Below are positions 44,063-55,524 of a DNA stretch of 64,000 bases, in pieces (the stretch's first letter is position 1; every line of letters begins with the position of its first letter). This DNA comes from Keithomyces neogunnii (lineage: Eukaryota; Ascomycota; Sordariomycetes; Hypocreales; Clavicipitaceae): positions 1,674,001 through 1,738,000 of the forward strand of contig JAIOWQ010000006.1 of assembly GCA_020975405.1 (NCBI GenBank), in the 5' to 3' direction. The notes below the pieces were generated by a model. That model ran no database searches. It had not been told where the DNA came from and saw only the letters and a program-made list of their open reading frames with translations. Made by a program: the position numbers and the translations under genes.

Positions 44063-44118
44063 AAGACTGCGAGACTGCGAGACTGCGAGACTGCGAGACT
44101 GCGAGACTGCGAGATTGA
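44063..44118. repeat. 8-bp tandem repeat (GAGACTGC x5, with degenerate flanks)
   Basis: Five perfect GAGACTGC units (44071-44110) with one imperfect unit on each side. The octamer length is not a multiple of three, so all frames cycle; in one frame it reads a repeating Leu-Arg-Asp-Cys-Glu pattern. No coding support. Confidence 0.92.
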
Positions 44119-46434
44119 GGACTGCCGTGGCCAGAGGCAGAGTCAAGGCCAAGACCATCTCACGGCCCAAGTGTCATCCGAAAGCATCATGACGCCCAAG
44201 GTGCAGAAATCAACGTCACGCGCAGACCCGCACTTGCTGACTTGGCCCGTCTTGTCCTACCCAGATCCCTTGATCTGACATGACCGACGTCGTCCACAAT
44301 CGTCAATTAATCACTACTCCCAACTGTATACACAATTGCGCCATGCTGGTTTACAGCTGCACCATGACCATTCTTGGCTCGCGTCACCCCGCCAAAGATA
44401 CTTGCCAAAGTGCAACATGCTTTACACCACTTACACTACACCACTTGCACCACTCCCGTTCCTTCCCTCCCTGCCCTGGGCGCTGTAGCTAGAGAGTCCA
44501 GCGGCATACCCTGCACACCACAGCAACTTGACACACTTGGGACCAACAAGGCGCATAAATACCTAGGTACATATACGCGAGGCGCAAGCGACGCCCAAGG
44601 TGTTCCAAAACGACCCCACTTCCCGGTCACGGCTCACTTAATCTACTCTCTTCAACCACGGACCAAGTCGTCGACGAGAGCATTGGGCACTGCCTCCAAC
44701 GGGATGCCTCTTGTGACTCGAGCCACGCGTGCACAGCTACATGACACGTTGACACGTCGTCACGACACATGCCAGGCAAGTTTTTGAATTTTATTTGCAT
44801 CATGATATCATTTTCTTCACCAGTCCTCGTCATGTGGGTGCAAGAGACAAGTCGTATGCTGGACAGACCTATATACTCCTATCTCTTCGGCTGCTCCAAG
44901 GTCAGTGCGAACGTAGTGGCAAAGGCTTTTAACCAACTAGATAGCAATAAGTCGAGGATACCTAGAGTCACGAGGAAAGTAGCTGCTGAGTGGTAATAGA
45001 AGTCCGCAGGATATCTTCTGGTACACAAAGCTACAACAACATATTTGCCCAATAAAAACACATAAAGGTACCATTAGAGTCACCCAAGATTTACAGGGCA
45101 TCTCCATGAAACCTAGCAGCCAACCAACAACTCACGATGCACCGACGCCCACGGAAACCCGTACTCACAGCTGCGTGCCCAGTTGATATCCCATCAAGTA
45201 TCCGTACAAGTATCCGTACTCGGTACATTGCCATCGTATCACCCCATTTCCACGGCCAAAGAGAGAACCACAAGTTGCTGCGAGGAATTGATGCGACAAG
45301 GAATGGATCCTGTGCTCCAGTCCCACCTACTCTGTGCCCTCTGCCGCAACACAACAACAGCAACATGACGGACAACCACATGGCGAGTTCAACTAGGCAT
45401 GGAGATAACAGACCGCTCTTCTTGACAAAACCCTGCCACCTCGTCTCTTCTCTCCACGAAATGAACTCCTGAAAGAGACACAAAGGCCCCCGCGCCACTT
45501 CTCCACGCGCCTCGAGATATAAATAACCGTGCGTGTGCCTGAACCCTCGTGCCATATCTCTCGAATCTCAATGGTCCATAAATGTTGCTCAACCGCCCTC
45601 CTTATCTGTCTGTCATTTGGGGTCCGAAATGTGAGCCTGTTCCCGCGCCAGGCAAACAGCACGAACCACAACCGACCCAAAGCGCATGGAATGCATTCAG
45701 GGCCAAATTCTTGTCTTGGCCGGCCTGGTCCGCCGTATTTCCCCGACGACAGGAGCATCCGAATACGGATCTTCAGCACCGCCAAAGCAATGCATCAATT
45801 TTTACTCCTTGGTATAGCATGTTTTGGCGATTCCCACCTGGCCTTGTTGCGCATTGTCCTTCTGGTACGACTTGATCAGTCACCAGTTCATCACGGGAAA
45901 CGATCCCAGCGAGCATTCTTTTGCTATACAGTAGCACTATCCGCAGACAAGTGTTACGCGCTATTGCTAATCTGGCCCGACAAAGGGGCGCACCCTTTTA
46001 TTCTGCGGTGCAATTCGGGCTGCCCTCTCCCCATTTCGCTGACAGTCTTTATGACCTGGTTGTATAGACAGCTGCCAAGCCATGTGGCCAGCTGAAGCGG
46101 TGAGGATTTGGTGACTGGACAACTGCCAATATCCCTTTGTTGTCTTGGTACCGGAAGCTTTGCAGCCTATCAAAACTGCCAACGCGCTGCTTTCTGCAGT
46201 GTCTCAGTAGGTGATGGTTGAAGACTTCAACGTCTGCTTCACCGAAAGACGTTGACCCTGAGGCCCACACTCTCAGGCCAGAAGACCTCGGTCAATGTTG
46301 TTGCGCAATCGAGATTGCACTCTTGTCTCAAACTAGTGACGTATCCGTGTGGAATTTCGTCTGAGCCTGTCGCAAAAGTATGAGACAAGGGCTGTCGGCG
46401 CATCTTATGACTTGCTCGGCGTCTTCTATTACGC

Positions 46435-48751
46435 CTAGTTATCTGGCCCAGGTTCGACATCATTACTTGTCCCAGAGGCCGACAGTGCAACCTTGTCAAT
46501 GACTTCTGCTAGTTTTTCCTGAGGCTCCGAAGGCAACTTCTGCTTCAGCAGCCGAGTAGCTTGCTTGAACTCCGACTTCAGACCAGTAGGGGATTGCAGT
46601 GTGTCCTCCACCATGTTTTCCATCTTGTTGAAATAATCCGTCTCCTTGACAAATTTTGTCAAGTACATAACGGGTCTTTTGGATGACTTTGCTTCCATGC
46701 GCCGCTTGATAGCCTCCTCGTACGCACGATCGTATACATCGAAATCAACTGCGGTTGGAGAGTCGGCGACTACATCCGGTGTAGCTTCATCCCTGGCAAA
46801 AGCGTCACGGGCGCCAGTGCCGATACCGAGAAGAAGAGGCTCTTGGTCGCCAATTTTTCGAGCATGGCCATTGTCTGCATCCTCGTCTTGCCGGTCAAGC
46901 AAGTGTCGGCGACGAGCTAATAGGCTTTCTATCTCTTCTGCCCGGGCCTTTTCATTGGCAGCATTGAAAGATTCATCCCCGGACGTGACGCGTTGAAGGG
47001 ATGTTGATGACCTTTGGGCGTTTCCGGTCTTTCTGTCTCGAATTTTGGACAATAGAATTCTAAAAGTTTGAATTGCCTTCATTATAGAAAGCTGGTGATT
47101 CATAGTTCTGGTGAATGCTCGATTCAGTTCGAGCTCATTGGGGGGCTCAATCAAGTGTTCACAGTTTTCTTCGGCTGATAAGAGAGGATCAGTACCGTCC
47201 TTGGTTACCCAGGCATGTTCCTACACCAAGTCAGGGCGTTAGCCAATTGAGCAGCAATGCAACTCGTAACAGTTTCTCACCCTTAGTTCAGACATGGTAA
47301 TTCTCGCTTCGGGATCCTTGTCCAAAATCCTGCTCATCAAGTCGACAAAGGCAGCATCTTCGTCGTCGGGAATGTGCGGATTATCTGTTTTGATGGCTTC
47401 ATAGATTTCGAGGACACCAGGTCGATTGAATGGTATCTTGCCGTACTTAAGACAGTAGAGAGTAACACCCATGGACCATATATCAGCTGCTTTGCCGGAG
47501 ACTTCCTGGTGTTTCCCACATAGCTCAGGGGGCATGAATGCGGGAGAACCTGCAGACTTTGATATTTTCATGTTTTCGGGCTTGTCAAACATTTCCGAAA
47601 CACCAAAATCCACAATTTTCAGAACCTCATCCTCGGAAAGAAGCAAGTTGTCGGGCTTGATGTCGCGATGAATAACCCCCTGAGCATGCACTGAGCTCCG
47701 GGGTCAGCACAAGATGACCAAGTAGACGTGGTCAAACACGTGGTTCAATGCCACGTCAGGAAGAGCAAAGGGCAGACTTACAATACTCGATACCCAGCAA
47801 CAAATCACGGAACCAACACCGGCATGACTCGTCGGTGTATGGGTCAGCATCACCATCCAAGCCGACACTCATGATGACGCCCTTGTTGCACATTTCCATG
47901 ACCATGTACAGGGAATCTTCCTCAGGATCGTCCAAGACTTCAATAAGTTGAACGAGATTCGGATGATTGAGCTTTTTCATAATTGCAATCTCTTCTCGAA
48001 TCAGGAACAAGGCATCATTCTTCTCGCCAGCTCGTAATCCGGTCAACTGAGGAGTCAGGGGCCCACCAGGTCTACGAGGCATGGGAAGGCGCTGGCCGGG
48101 CGAGCTTTGAGGTCCCAGGCGGAGAATATTAGACTGTGCCCTCTTTCTCAGTCGGGTTTTGGAAAACTCCTTGACGGCCTGGGGTGGAAAAGAGGCCAGA
48201 GTCAGTGGCGTGGTTCCAAAGGTAGAGGGAGCGGGTGTTTGACTCACAAACTGATTGCCAAACTGGTCGGTAGCACGGTGGACGGCACCATAGGAACCCC
48301 TGCCAATCTCCTCGACAATGACGTACTGATTGATGCGGTGATAAGTCCTCCCGTCGGATTCGTCACTGGTGAACTCAACACGAGCATCCAGGGTTTCCTT
48401 GTTGCAGGAGCTCGAGTCAGGCCATTGGGCAACAGGCAAGCAGGGAGTGGCCAGAAAAATACCTTGATCTCTCGATGCGCACTAGGGGTTCGTTTGTGCT
48501 GTCTCATGGGACTAGAATAGCTTCGTTGAGGGGGTTGCCCAGGACTGGAAACGAAGCGGGTTAATCTGTGAATGCAAAGCAAGAAGGGCGAGATGGGAGT
48601 CGTTGAGACCAGCGACTTACACGGTAGCCGACGGAGGCGGCCGTGACCTGTCCATGGCTTCTTGGTCATCATCATGAACATGGTCAATGGTAACCTGCGG
48701 CCAAGACATGACGTGTCTCTGCCCAAGATCAAGAGGTGGAGTACCGGCCAT
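46435..48751 (-). CDS. CaMKK/Ssp1-type Ca2+/calmodulin-dependent protein kinase kinase
   Basis: Six exons, 48751-48621, 48544-48463, 48397-48248, 48178-47782, 47690-47281 and 47220-46435, make 651 residues; all phases agree. The kinase domain runs from about residue 92 to 395. It contains 'EEIGRGSYGAVHRATDQFG', the ATP lysine in 'AVKEFSK' (exon 4 start), 'HAQGVIHRDIKPDNLLL', 'IVDFGVSEMF' and 'AGSPAFMPPELCG'. Between the ATP lysine and helix C lies a basic, proline-rich insert ('RLPMPRRPGGPLTP'), the hallmark of CaMKK and fission yeast Ssp1. Such kinases phosphorylate the activation loop of CaMK and of AMPK/Snf1. The C-terminal ~250 residues are charged; a calmodulin-binding helix is plausible near 'SIMKAIQTFRILLSKIRDRK' but unproven. 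The gene diverges from BET5. Confidence 0.92.
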
Positions 48752-49358
48752 GGTGATGAGCAGATGGATGGTGTGGTGGTCTTTGCGGCAGCACGAGTTT
48801 AACTTCTTGGGCGATTTTGCACCAGCAGAGCACGGTATATAAATGGGGAGTTTGCCGAGCTGATGAGTCGGCAGGGCTGAGAGCCTTGGATCTCTGTATG
48901 CGAGGCTGCTGGCTAGGAGATCAGCGTCAACCACCCGTCGCCCACATGTCTGCGCTGCAGCCTCGAGAAGGACGCCCGGGAAGCAATAGAAGCAAATCTG
49001 GCCCGCACGAGCTTGCGGCAACAGCAGGGGATTTATCAAGGAAACCCAGTGAGGAGCGAGCAGGCTGGGGCTGAGCAAGTGAAGCTCGATCTTGCGGCAA
49101 CATGTTCAGGCCCGTGGTGGGGAGGCTGAAGTCCCGGCTGGGGCGGGGCTGCCCAAAAGAGGCTTGTCCCAGCAACTCGCTCCATCAACACCAAGACCAT
49201 CCATCACCATCCATCACCACCTCGGCCCCCTCCAGCGACGTCCCGACACCGACTGGCCACGCTGCTCCCACGCTGCACCCACGTCCTGCCAGTGTCGTCG
49301 CAAGTCTCTTGTTTCCGCCATCAGCTGGCTCCCCCCGCACTGGCCATCATCCGCCGCC
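48752..49358. promoter_or_regulatory. Divergent promoter region, CaMKK-type gene / BET5
   Basis: About 600 nt between the two start codons. A TATATAAAT stretch near 48836-48843 lies about 90 nt upstream of the CaMKK start and could be its TATA box. No gene is seen. Confidence 0.5.
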
Positions 49359-49962
49359 ATGGCCGTCTTTTCCTTCTACATATTTGACCGACACAGTAAG
49401 TCCACCAGTCCCCCGGCTGGCAGTCATCGCATTCCCAATAATTGCAGTTAACCAATCAATCAATCAATCAATCGCCAGCCGAATGCATATATAGCCGCTC
49501 ATGGCTGCCGGCCCAACGTGCCTCGTCGCGCAGCGGCACCAGCGCCTCCGACGACGCTAAGCTCATCTTCGGAACTGTCTTCTCGTTGCGCAACATGGTC
49601 CGAAAGCTCGGCGGCGACGATGACGCCTTTATCAGTTATCGTACCGGCCAGTATAAGCTGCATTACTACGAGACGCCCGCCAACTTGCGCTTTGCCATGC
49701 TCACCGACACCGCCTCGCCGAGTATGCGCAACGTGTTGCATCAGATATACATCAACCTTTGGGTTGAATATGGTGCGTCGTGCAACCAAGATTGTCGTTT
49801 CTTTTTCTATCCACCTCTCTCGCCTGGGTCCGTATGCTAATCCCACACATCTCTACAGTTGTCAAGAATCCTCTTGCCCCTGTCGAGCACAAGGGCGGAG
49901 AGGGAGTCAAGAATGAGCTATTTGAGCTGGGCCTCGACCAATTCATTCGCGGCCTGATGTGA
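49359..49962 (+). CDS. BET5: TRAPP complex subunit Bet5 (TRAPPC1)
   Basis: Three exons, 49359-49395, 49479-49772 and 49859-49962, give 144 residues; introns are 83 and 86 nt. Bet5 is a small longin-fold subunit of the TRAPP complexes that activate Rab1/Ypt1 for ER-to-Golgi and Golgi traffic. The N-terminus 'MAVFSFYIFDRH' joined across the first intron to 'TECIYSRSW' is diagnostic. 'KLIFGTVFSLRNMVRKLGG', 'YRTGQYKLHYYETP' and the C-terminal 'NPLAPVEHKGGEGVKNELFE' complete the longin fold. The first exon is only 37 nt. Intron 1 contains a CAAT tetranucleotide repeat (49453-49472) next to the acceptor, leaving a weak pyrimidine tract. Confidence 0.95.
49453..49472. repeat. (CAAT)n microsatellite inside BET5 intron 1
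   Basis: Five copies of CAAT just upstream of the CGCCAG acceptor. Length polymorphism here would change the branch-point-to-acceptor spacing. Confidence 0.85.
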
Positions 49963-50498
49963 AGCCGGGCTTCCCGAGCTAGATTTAGCAACCGTGTACA
50001 CAATACACCTGATTCTGGCACCAAGGCAGATATCAGGTCACGGTCTCGTGGCTGGCTCCACCCCCAAGTCAGCATCGGACCACCAAGGCGATGCCTCGCA
50101 GCTTGATACTGGCACAGCGTCCAACAGGCCAAAGGACAGCAGCAGATGTGCCTGATTACAGGCATCACACCTACCAGCATGGCGGCCACCGAACATGACA
50201 AGATTTCAAGGCCCAGGTCAACCAGATCAAAACAAGAGTGGCGAACGAGGGTAGCCCTAAAACCAAGTCTGACCCATCTCACCAAAATTATATGCGCAAT
50301 AGAAGGACCGCGACTGAAAGTCCAATCATGCTGTATATTTCTACAGGGATCAATGACCCGTGCCAAATAGACCAAAAAAATCCTATACCTATATCACCCG
50401 TACATGACGCCTCCGTGCTAAACCATGCCCTTCAACCCGCTGTATATTACTGTATCTCATACAAAGCAATGAAAAAAGATGTATGGCGAATCCGCGCA
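49963..50498. other. Convergent 3' flanks of BET5 and PEX3
   Basis: No gene recognised. Moderately A/T-rich 3' untranslated sequence of two converging genes. Confidence 0.6.
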
Positions 50499-52283
50499 TT
50501 ATGAATTCTTCTGCAGCGCCTTTTCCCATGCATCTTCGAATCCGCTTGGTGAATCTACCATGACAATGCTCTGCCCGACATCAGTCTGCTTTCCCTCGCC
50601 AAGGGGTTGAAGCAGCTGTGAGTCCACGTCGTCTTTACTGATGTTCACGGCGCTGTCCATGACACCCTCGTCACGGATCTCATTCTCCCAATTACTAGAG
50701 TAGACGACTGCTGCGAAAGCCTCCAACTCGCGCACAGTCTCCATTTCTTGCAGATACTCATTGGGCACACCGTTGCCAATGGTGTGCGCTTGGCGGGTCA
50801 AGACGGACAGGATCTTGGGTAGGAGGATAACTTTGGAGTGACGGAGTGTCATTGTTTCTGGGGGTGGGAATGGAGATTGAGATGGAAGCTCAAATGCTTC
50901 AACTGCTAGCTTATTGTCAACCAGGGCCCCGAACGCAGTGTCCAGAATAAGAGTGAGCACGTGTGAGAAAGAAGGCGACTCAATCAGGTCTGCCGTCTCA
51001 TCTAGCAGTCTCCTCAGGGCCGCGGGTGAAGGCTCAGCAGCGGTGCCGCCTTGTAAGGAGTTGTCCTCCAAAATGCCCGACTGGTTGATGACTTCTTCCT
51101 CCTGGTCACGAGGAGGGAGCAGCAGGGACAACCAGTCTGTTCGCCTGCGCTCATCTACCGTGGAACCCTCCACCAACTTCCGTACTTCCATGGTGAGATC
51201 ACTGAATCGGTCAAAGCTGATCAAGTCGCGTGGGCTGAGGCTGCCAAAGACAGTCCGTACTGCGCTTTCAACGCGGTTCATGACCTGGGCCCAGCCCCTG
51301 TTCAGTAGCCACCAGCTAAACGTGAGATACTTGCGATTGGTGTCAAAGTCACTGCCGTAGGCGTGCTCAGGGTTGTCGTCGTCGTTATTTTCGAGGCTGA
51401 TGGTAGCTTGCTGGGAACCTGTGGCAAGGGCCACGACGCTGGACAGATAGCTCCGACGACCGAGGAGGTTCAACTGGATGCGAGTCAACATGGTGAGAAG
51501 GGCGAGTGTATAAAGCAGAGTGAAGGCCCGGGTGACAGCTGCATACAACAAGGACGAAAATCAGTTAGCCTCACTGGTTGGTTACCCATCATTGGCAAAG
51601 TCTGATGGGGTTCTTACCGCTAATCTTCAGGTCGTCCCAAAGCTGTCGCTTTGTTTTGCGAGACACCTTTGGCGCAACGATGCCACCGCCTTGCTGAGCG
51701 GCTTGGTCACCAGAGGCAGCAGCAACAGCAGAGGGCGATGTGGGAATGGCAATCTGACTTGCATGAATGCCACTCTCGCTTTGCATGCTAACCGATGTAG
51801 CCATACTCTTGCCATCTTCCTCAGTCATGGTAGTGTCAGCAATGCTGGGAGGACCCGTCATGGGATCGAGTGCACCGCTCTTTAGGCCCTTTGCCGAGCC
51901 TTTAATCTGCTGAATGTCATATGTGATTTGTTCTGTGTTCATGGCACCAATTACGTTGCCAGTAGCCGTGGGGAGGAGGGCCAGGACGGTGAATGTGCAG
52001 TCCTCTTGGTTCTGTTCGAAACGGCGCCGGAGGCTGTCATGACGTTAGCATCAGCAGGCCCAGACTTGTGGTGTGAATTCCAAGGCATTGACGACAAGAG
52101 GCATCAGGAGCACATATATACGCACTTCTCCTTTGCGATGCGATCACTGCTCATACGCTCACGTGCATCATTGATCTTGTTCAGGACATAATGCGTGGCG
52201 ACGTATCCGGCGCCAATGATGCCGACACCAATGGCAATGGGCGTGCGATGACTGCGCAGCCAGCGCCGCGTCGATGAGAACAT
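50499..52283 (-). CDS. PEX3: Peroxin-3, peroxisomal membrane biogenesis protein
   Basis: Three exons, 52283-52126, 52033-51618 and 51538-50499, encode 537 residues; introns are 92 and 79 nt. Pex3 sits in the peroxisomal membrane and docks Pex19 carrying newly made membrane proteins; in yeasts it also binds inheritance and pexophagy receptors. The N-terminus 'MFSSTRRWLRSHRTPIAIG' with a hydrophobic segment at about 14-34 is the membrane anchor. 'DARERMSSDRIAKENLRRRF' with 'EQNQEDCTFTVLALLPT' follows and is the strongly conserved Pex3 signature, built across the first splice. 'LTMLTRIQLNLLGRRSYLSS' and 'YLTFSWWLLNRGW' are also family-typical. A serine/alanine-rich stretch at about 95-170 is less conserved. 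It is head-to-head with ATG101. Confidence 0.96.
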
Positions 52284-53625
52284 GACGAGGGCAGAAATGG
52301 CAATTCGTAAAGAGTCTGGTAATCTAGATCATGGAGTGGGCGGCGGGCATGCTGCGTTGTGGTTTGCGGTGTCGTCAGGCGCGAATCGCTCCCTCGGGAT
52401 TCAAGCTTCACAATCGACGTCCACAGAGTATCGAGCTCACGCAGACGGCCATGTAGCTGGGAAAAGACACCAGATAAAAAAAAAAAGAGGGTAATAATGG
52501 TAGGACGGGGCCTCGTGGGCAAGCGGTGGTACAAAAAAAAAAAAAAAAAAAAAGCTGGGGAGATGGTCAAGGGCAAATGGCGGCTGGAAATGCAGCAAAG
52601 GCGTGAACACAGGCGGCAAGAATTGTCGATGGTGGTGGTGGTGGCCAAACATCAAGCAGGAACGAACGTTGGGACAGATGGAGGGAGCTATGGGGCAGCA
52701 GCCGAGGCCTCGGTTCCCAAGCGCCACACCACGGGCTGCTTGGTGCAGAGTGACGACGACAGGAGCGGAGCCTCGGGGCAAGGGTACCTGCTTGGCTGGT
52801 GAGGGCTGCATTCGGTACTTGCGATTACAGGCCGCGGGGGTGTGGCTGGTGCACTCGGAGCTGGGACAAATGTCATGTGGCTGCGCTGCAAACTTGACAG
52901 CGACCGTCAGAGCGAGTGGTAGTGTCCAAACCGCTTGCGTCTGGGCAGCTCTGGAGATTGCAGAGCGCATCTGCGCATGGCCCGGACAGAACTGCCAACC
53001 CACCTGAGCACCTGCAGCGAGAGAGGGGCAGCATCGAAGCACGGCTTAATACTTGGCGCACACAGGTCCATTGCAAGAACCTCCTGTCGCTACCCAAGTT
53101 CCCAGGTGCCTATGAAGTCTGGTGCACTGCAAATCTTGCTATGCCCACCTGAAGCATACATGTACATTTCTTTACTTATTACCTACTGGAGGTACCTGAT
53201 GTGGCCATCTTTGGCCATCTTCCCACCAGACCCCCCCCCAAAAAAAACAACTTGCCCCTCTTTGCTGTGCCGGTTCACCAGTGTTCAAGTGGGCAATTGC
53301 TGCTGCTAGTGCTTCCCCCGCCCCGCCAAAACAAGCTCTGACGTCGCGCGGCTGATTAGAATGGCCCTCCCCTCCAGTCCTCCTGCCCGCCAACACACTC
53401 CTCGGCGGCTCCATGTCGCTCATCAGCCCGCTCTTCCATCCATGGACCCAGTCCAGCTCTTCTTGCTCCCTCTCCCTTTCCTCCCTCGAGTGAGCTTTGT
53501 GCCGGACGCAAGCTCGCACCTTTTGCCTTCCCATCAGGCGATTCTTTTTATGCCCCCCGAGGCCAACCTGATTTCACCTAACCCCCGAGGCCGCTCACCT
53601 TTAGCCCTCGACGACCGCCTGGGAA
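52284..53625. other. Divergent promoter region between PEX3 and ATG101, 1.34 kb
   Basis: No supported gene. It contains a poly(A) run of 21 nt (52533-52553) with a shorter A run at about 52477-52487, and a CCCAAGT/GGTGCC motif cluster at 53091-53111. Sequence just before ATG101 is pyrimidine-rich. A 166-codon plus-strand frame (53361-53861) overlaps ATG101 exon 1 in another frame and is rejected. Confidence 0.55.
52533..52553. repeat. Poly(A) tract, 21 nt
   Basis: An uninterrupted A run about 250 nt upstream of the PEX3 start codon; as T on the transcribed strand it could form a nucleosome-depleted poly(dA:dT) element. Confidence 0.85.
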
Positions 53626-54547
53626 ATGGACCAGCAAAAGGATCCGCCAGAGTTTATACTCGATGTCTTTACGGATCCCCGCTCTGTTCGGGACGTTGTC
53701 AAAGGTCAGAACACGGCCGCCTCCAAGTCCATGCCATGAAACGTCCGCCGGCGGCACAATTCCATCCGCCTCGGCCACCACCAATCCCCCCCTCTTCCCC
53801 CCTTCCTCCGTCCAAATCTCCAGGCGAGAACTCGGAGACGAGATGGCCAAGATGCAAATAGAAGAAGACGAAAAAAAAAAAAAGGACACACGCACGAGAA
53901 ACAAAGGGCATGAATAAACTAACAGTATTCCGCACATAAAGGCATCCTCCACACAATCTTCTTCACACGCTTCTTCCCCTCCCTCACCCCCCGTACCCGC
54001 GACGTCCTAGACCTCACGCTACCTTACGTCGACGACGACGAGCTCGAAACCATGATTGACCAGCGCGCCTCGGCCCTGGAGCGCCAACTTGATGCCGAGC
54101 GCTCCTCGGGTGGCGGAAACCACGCTGCTGCTGCCAACGGCGGCGGACGCGGCCAGGTCGCCATCCAGTTTTTTGAGAAGCGTCGGCGTAAGGCGTGGCT
54201 ATCCCGCGGCGACGAGGAAGTGTGCTGGGAGAGCTGGACACTAAAAGTGACCGTCGCCGAGCCTAGGACGGAGAGTGGTATGCCCTTGCCCTTGCCTCCC
54301 TGTCGTTTGCTCAATCCATTCTACAATGGGACTTGTTGTTGATTTTGCCCCAATGATAGAGCGAGCCAAAGTGCGTCGTGCCATGGAACAGACACTTCTC
54401 ACCACCGCCATGAAGATTGTAACTTTTGCCAATGCCCACAAGGACCACATCCCACCCATCACCACTCAAGGAGGGAACCCGTTCCCCTTCAAGATTAACA
54501 TTGACCAAAAAGAGACAGGCTGGGCTACCCGAATGAGGATCTACTAG
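53626..54547 (+). CDS. ATG101: Autophagy-related protein 101 (HORMA domain)
   Basis: Three exons, 53626-53704, 53942-54277 and 54360-54547, give 200 residues, close to other Atg101 proteins. Introns are 237 and 82 nt; the first is long and A-rich but has a clear AACTAAC branch point. Atg101 pairs with the HORMA domain of Atg13 in the Atg1/ULK initiation complex of fungi that lack the budding-yeast Atg29-Atg31 pair. Visible: 'PPEFILDVFTDPRSVRDVVK' joined to 'GILHTIFFTRFFP', 'QFFEKRRRKAWLSRGDEEVC' with 'WESWTLKVTV', and the C-terminal 'DHIPPITTQGGNPFPFKINI'. The conserved tryptophans of the WF-type finger region are not evident, but alignment would be needed. It shares a divergent promoter region with PEX3. 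Confidence 0.88.
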
Positions 54548-55524
54548 ACTCCCAAACACCCCCAAGCCGCCGCAAGATACGCACAGAGAAGAAACAAGAG
54601 TACTCGCGCCACCAGGAAATGGTCAACTAAGTTTCTGATTACCTGAACCTTCTAGGCTATTTGTACATATGACATGGGCGCTTTGCTACTGACATGGCGT
54701 TATTGGATGGGACGGCGCATATTATTGATTGAAATAGATACCCCCCTAGTTCACACAAGACCAACCTCTACTATACTTGACTCAGCATCATCCCACTGTC
54801 TATCTCTACCTCTACTGCCTCGCGGCGCCTGGTGAAGCTTGTAGCCTGTTTGGACCTTCTCCTCAAGACCAAGACCAAGACCAAACCAAAAAGAGGGAAA
54901 AAAGGCAAAAAAGGCGAAAAAATACATTCACAGCAATCAGAGCGCCCGTGGAGATGATAACGTAGACATGTCATATATTTCCTAACCAGCTGAAGCATTT
55001 TACTGATCCCTGATACCGATCCAAGCAAATAATAGTTGGTCCAAGCCGTGCGCCTTCTCAAGTCGACATCCATCGCCAAAGTCCAAATAAAGCAAGAAAA
55101 CCGCGCTGAGACAATAGCCGCCGACAACCAGACTTAGCAGCTATTAAAAAAGAGAGGATAAAAAAACATGGTGAGCATTACGTTTAGAGCCAAAATTAAA
55201 AGAGCAAAAAAAAAAAAAAGAAGGAAAACTCCCTAGACAAAAAATCATTGTGCCAAGGCCCAACCCTATCCTAACATGAGCATACCTTATGTGCATCATT
55301 ACTGTGACAATATAGCCGCGAAGCTCTCACGGGGAACAAGTTCCCACACACCAGCCACATATCTAATGTTTCCTTCTCTGCGATCCAGGCCTTGCCTTTT
55401 AGCGTTTGCTAGTGCCGCCAAAACAGGCCGCGGCAGCCAGAGAAGTTTCTTTCTTCGTCAATTCATTAATGTCATAAAAATGATTTCTGCATGTGCATAC
55501 ATCCTTCTTCTCTTGCATGACCAC
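54548..55524. other. Convergent 3' flanks of ATG101 and the forkhead gene, about 1 kb
   Basis: A/T- and A-rich stretch (for example an A12 run at about 55207-55219) with no recognised gene. The forkhead stop is at 55525, so much of the right half is probably its 3' untranslated region. Confidence 0.55.

Larger units (their letters stand above)
40507..46434. other. Gene-poor stretch, 5.9 kb, with repeats and homopolymers
   Basis: It holds the Hal4-type promoter on the left and the 3' flank of the CaMKK-type gene on the right. An A/T-rich block at about 40703-40742 contains TATATA and could serve the Hal4-type gene. Short tandem repeats, a C18-A20 tract and GTAC motifs occur in the middle and are listed separately. 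Open frames up to 190 codons overlap on both strands; none has a recognised domain. One weak secreted-protein-like frame at 45571 is discussed in findings. Confidence 0.55.

Noticed and set aside
42911..44118. Octamer tandem repeats as a CRISPR-like array
   Set aside because: The units are directly adjacent without spacers, very short, and this is a eukaryotic genome.
53361..53861. 166-codon plus-strand frame overlapping ATG101 exon 1
   Set aside because: It is in a different frame from ATG101, low-complexity Pro/Ser, and derives from the pyrimidine-rich promoter.
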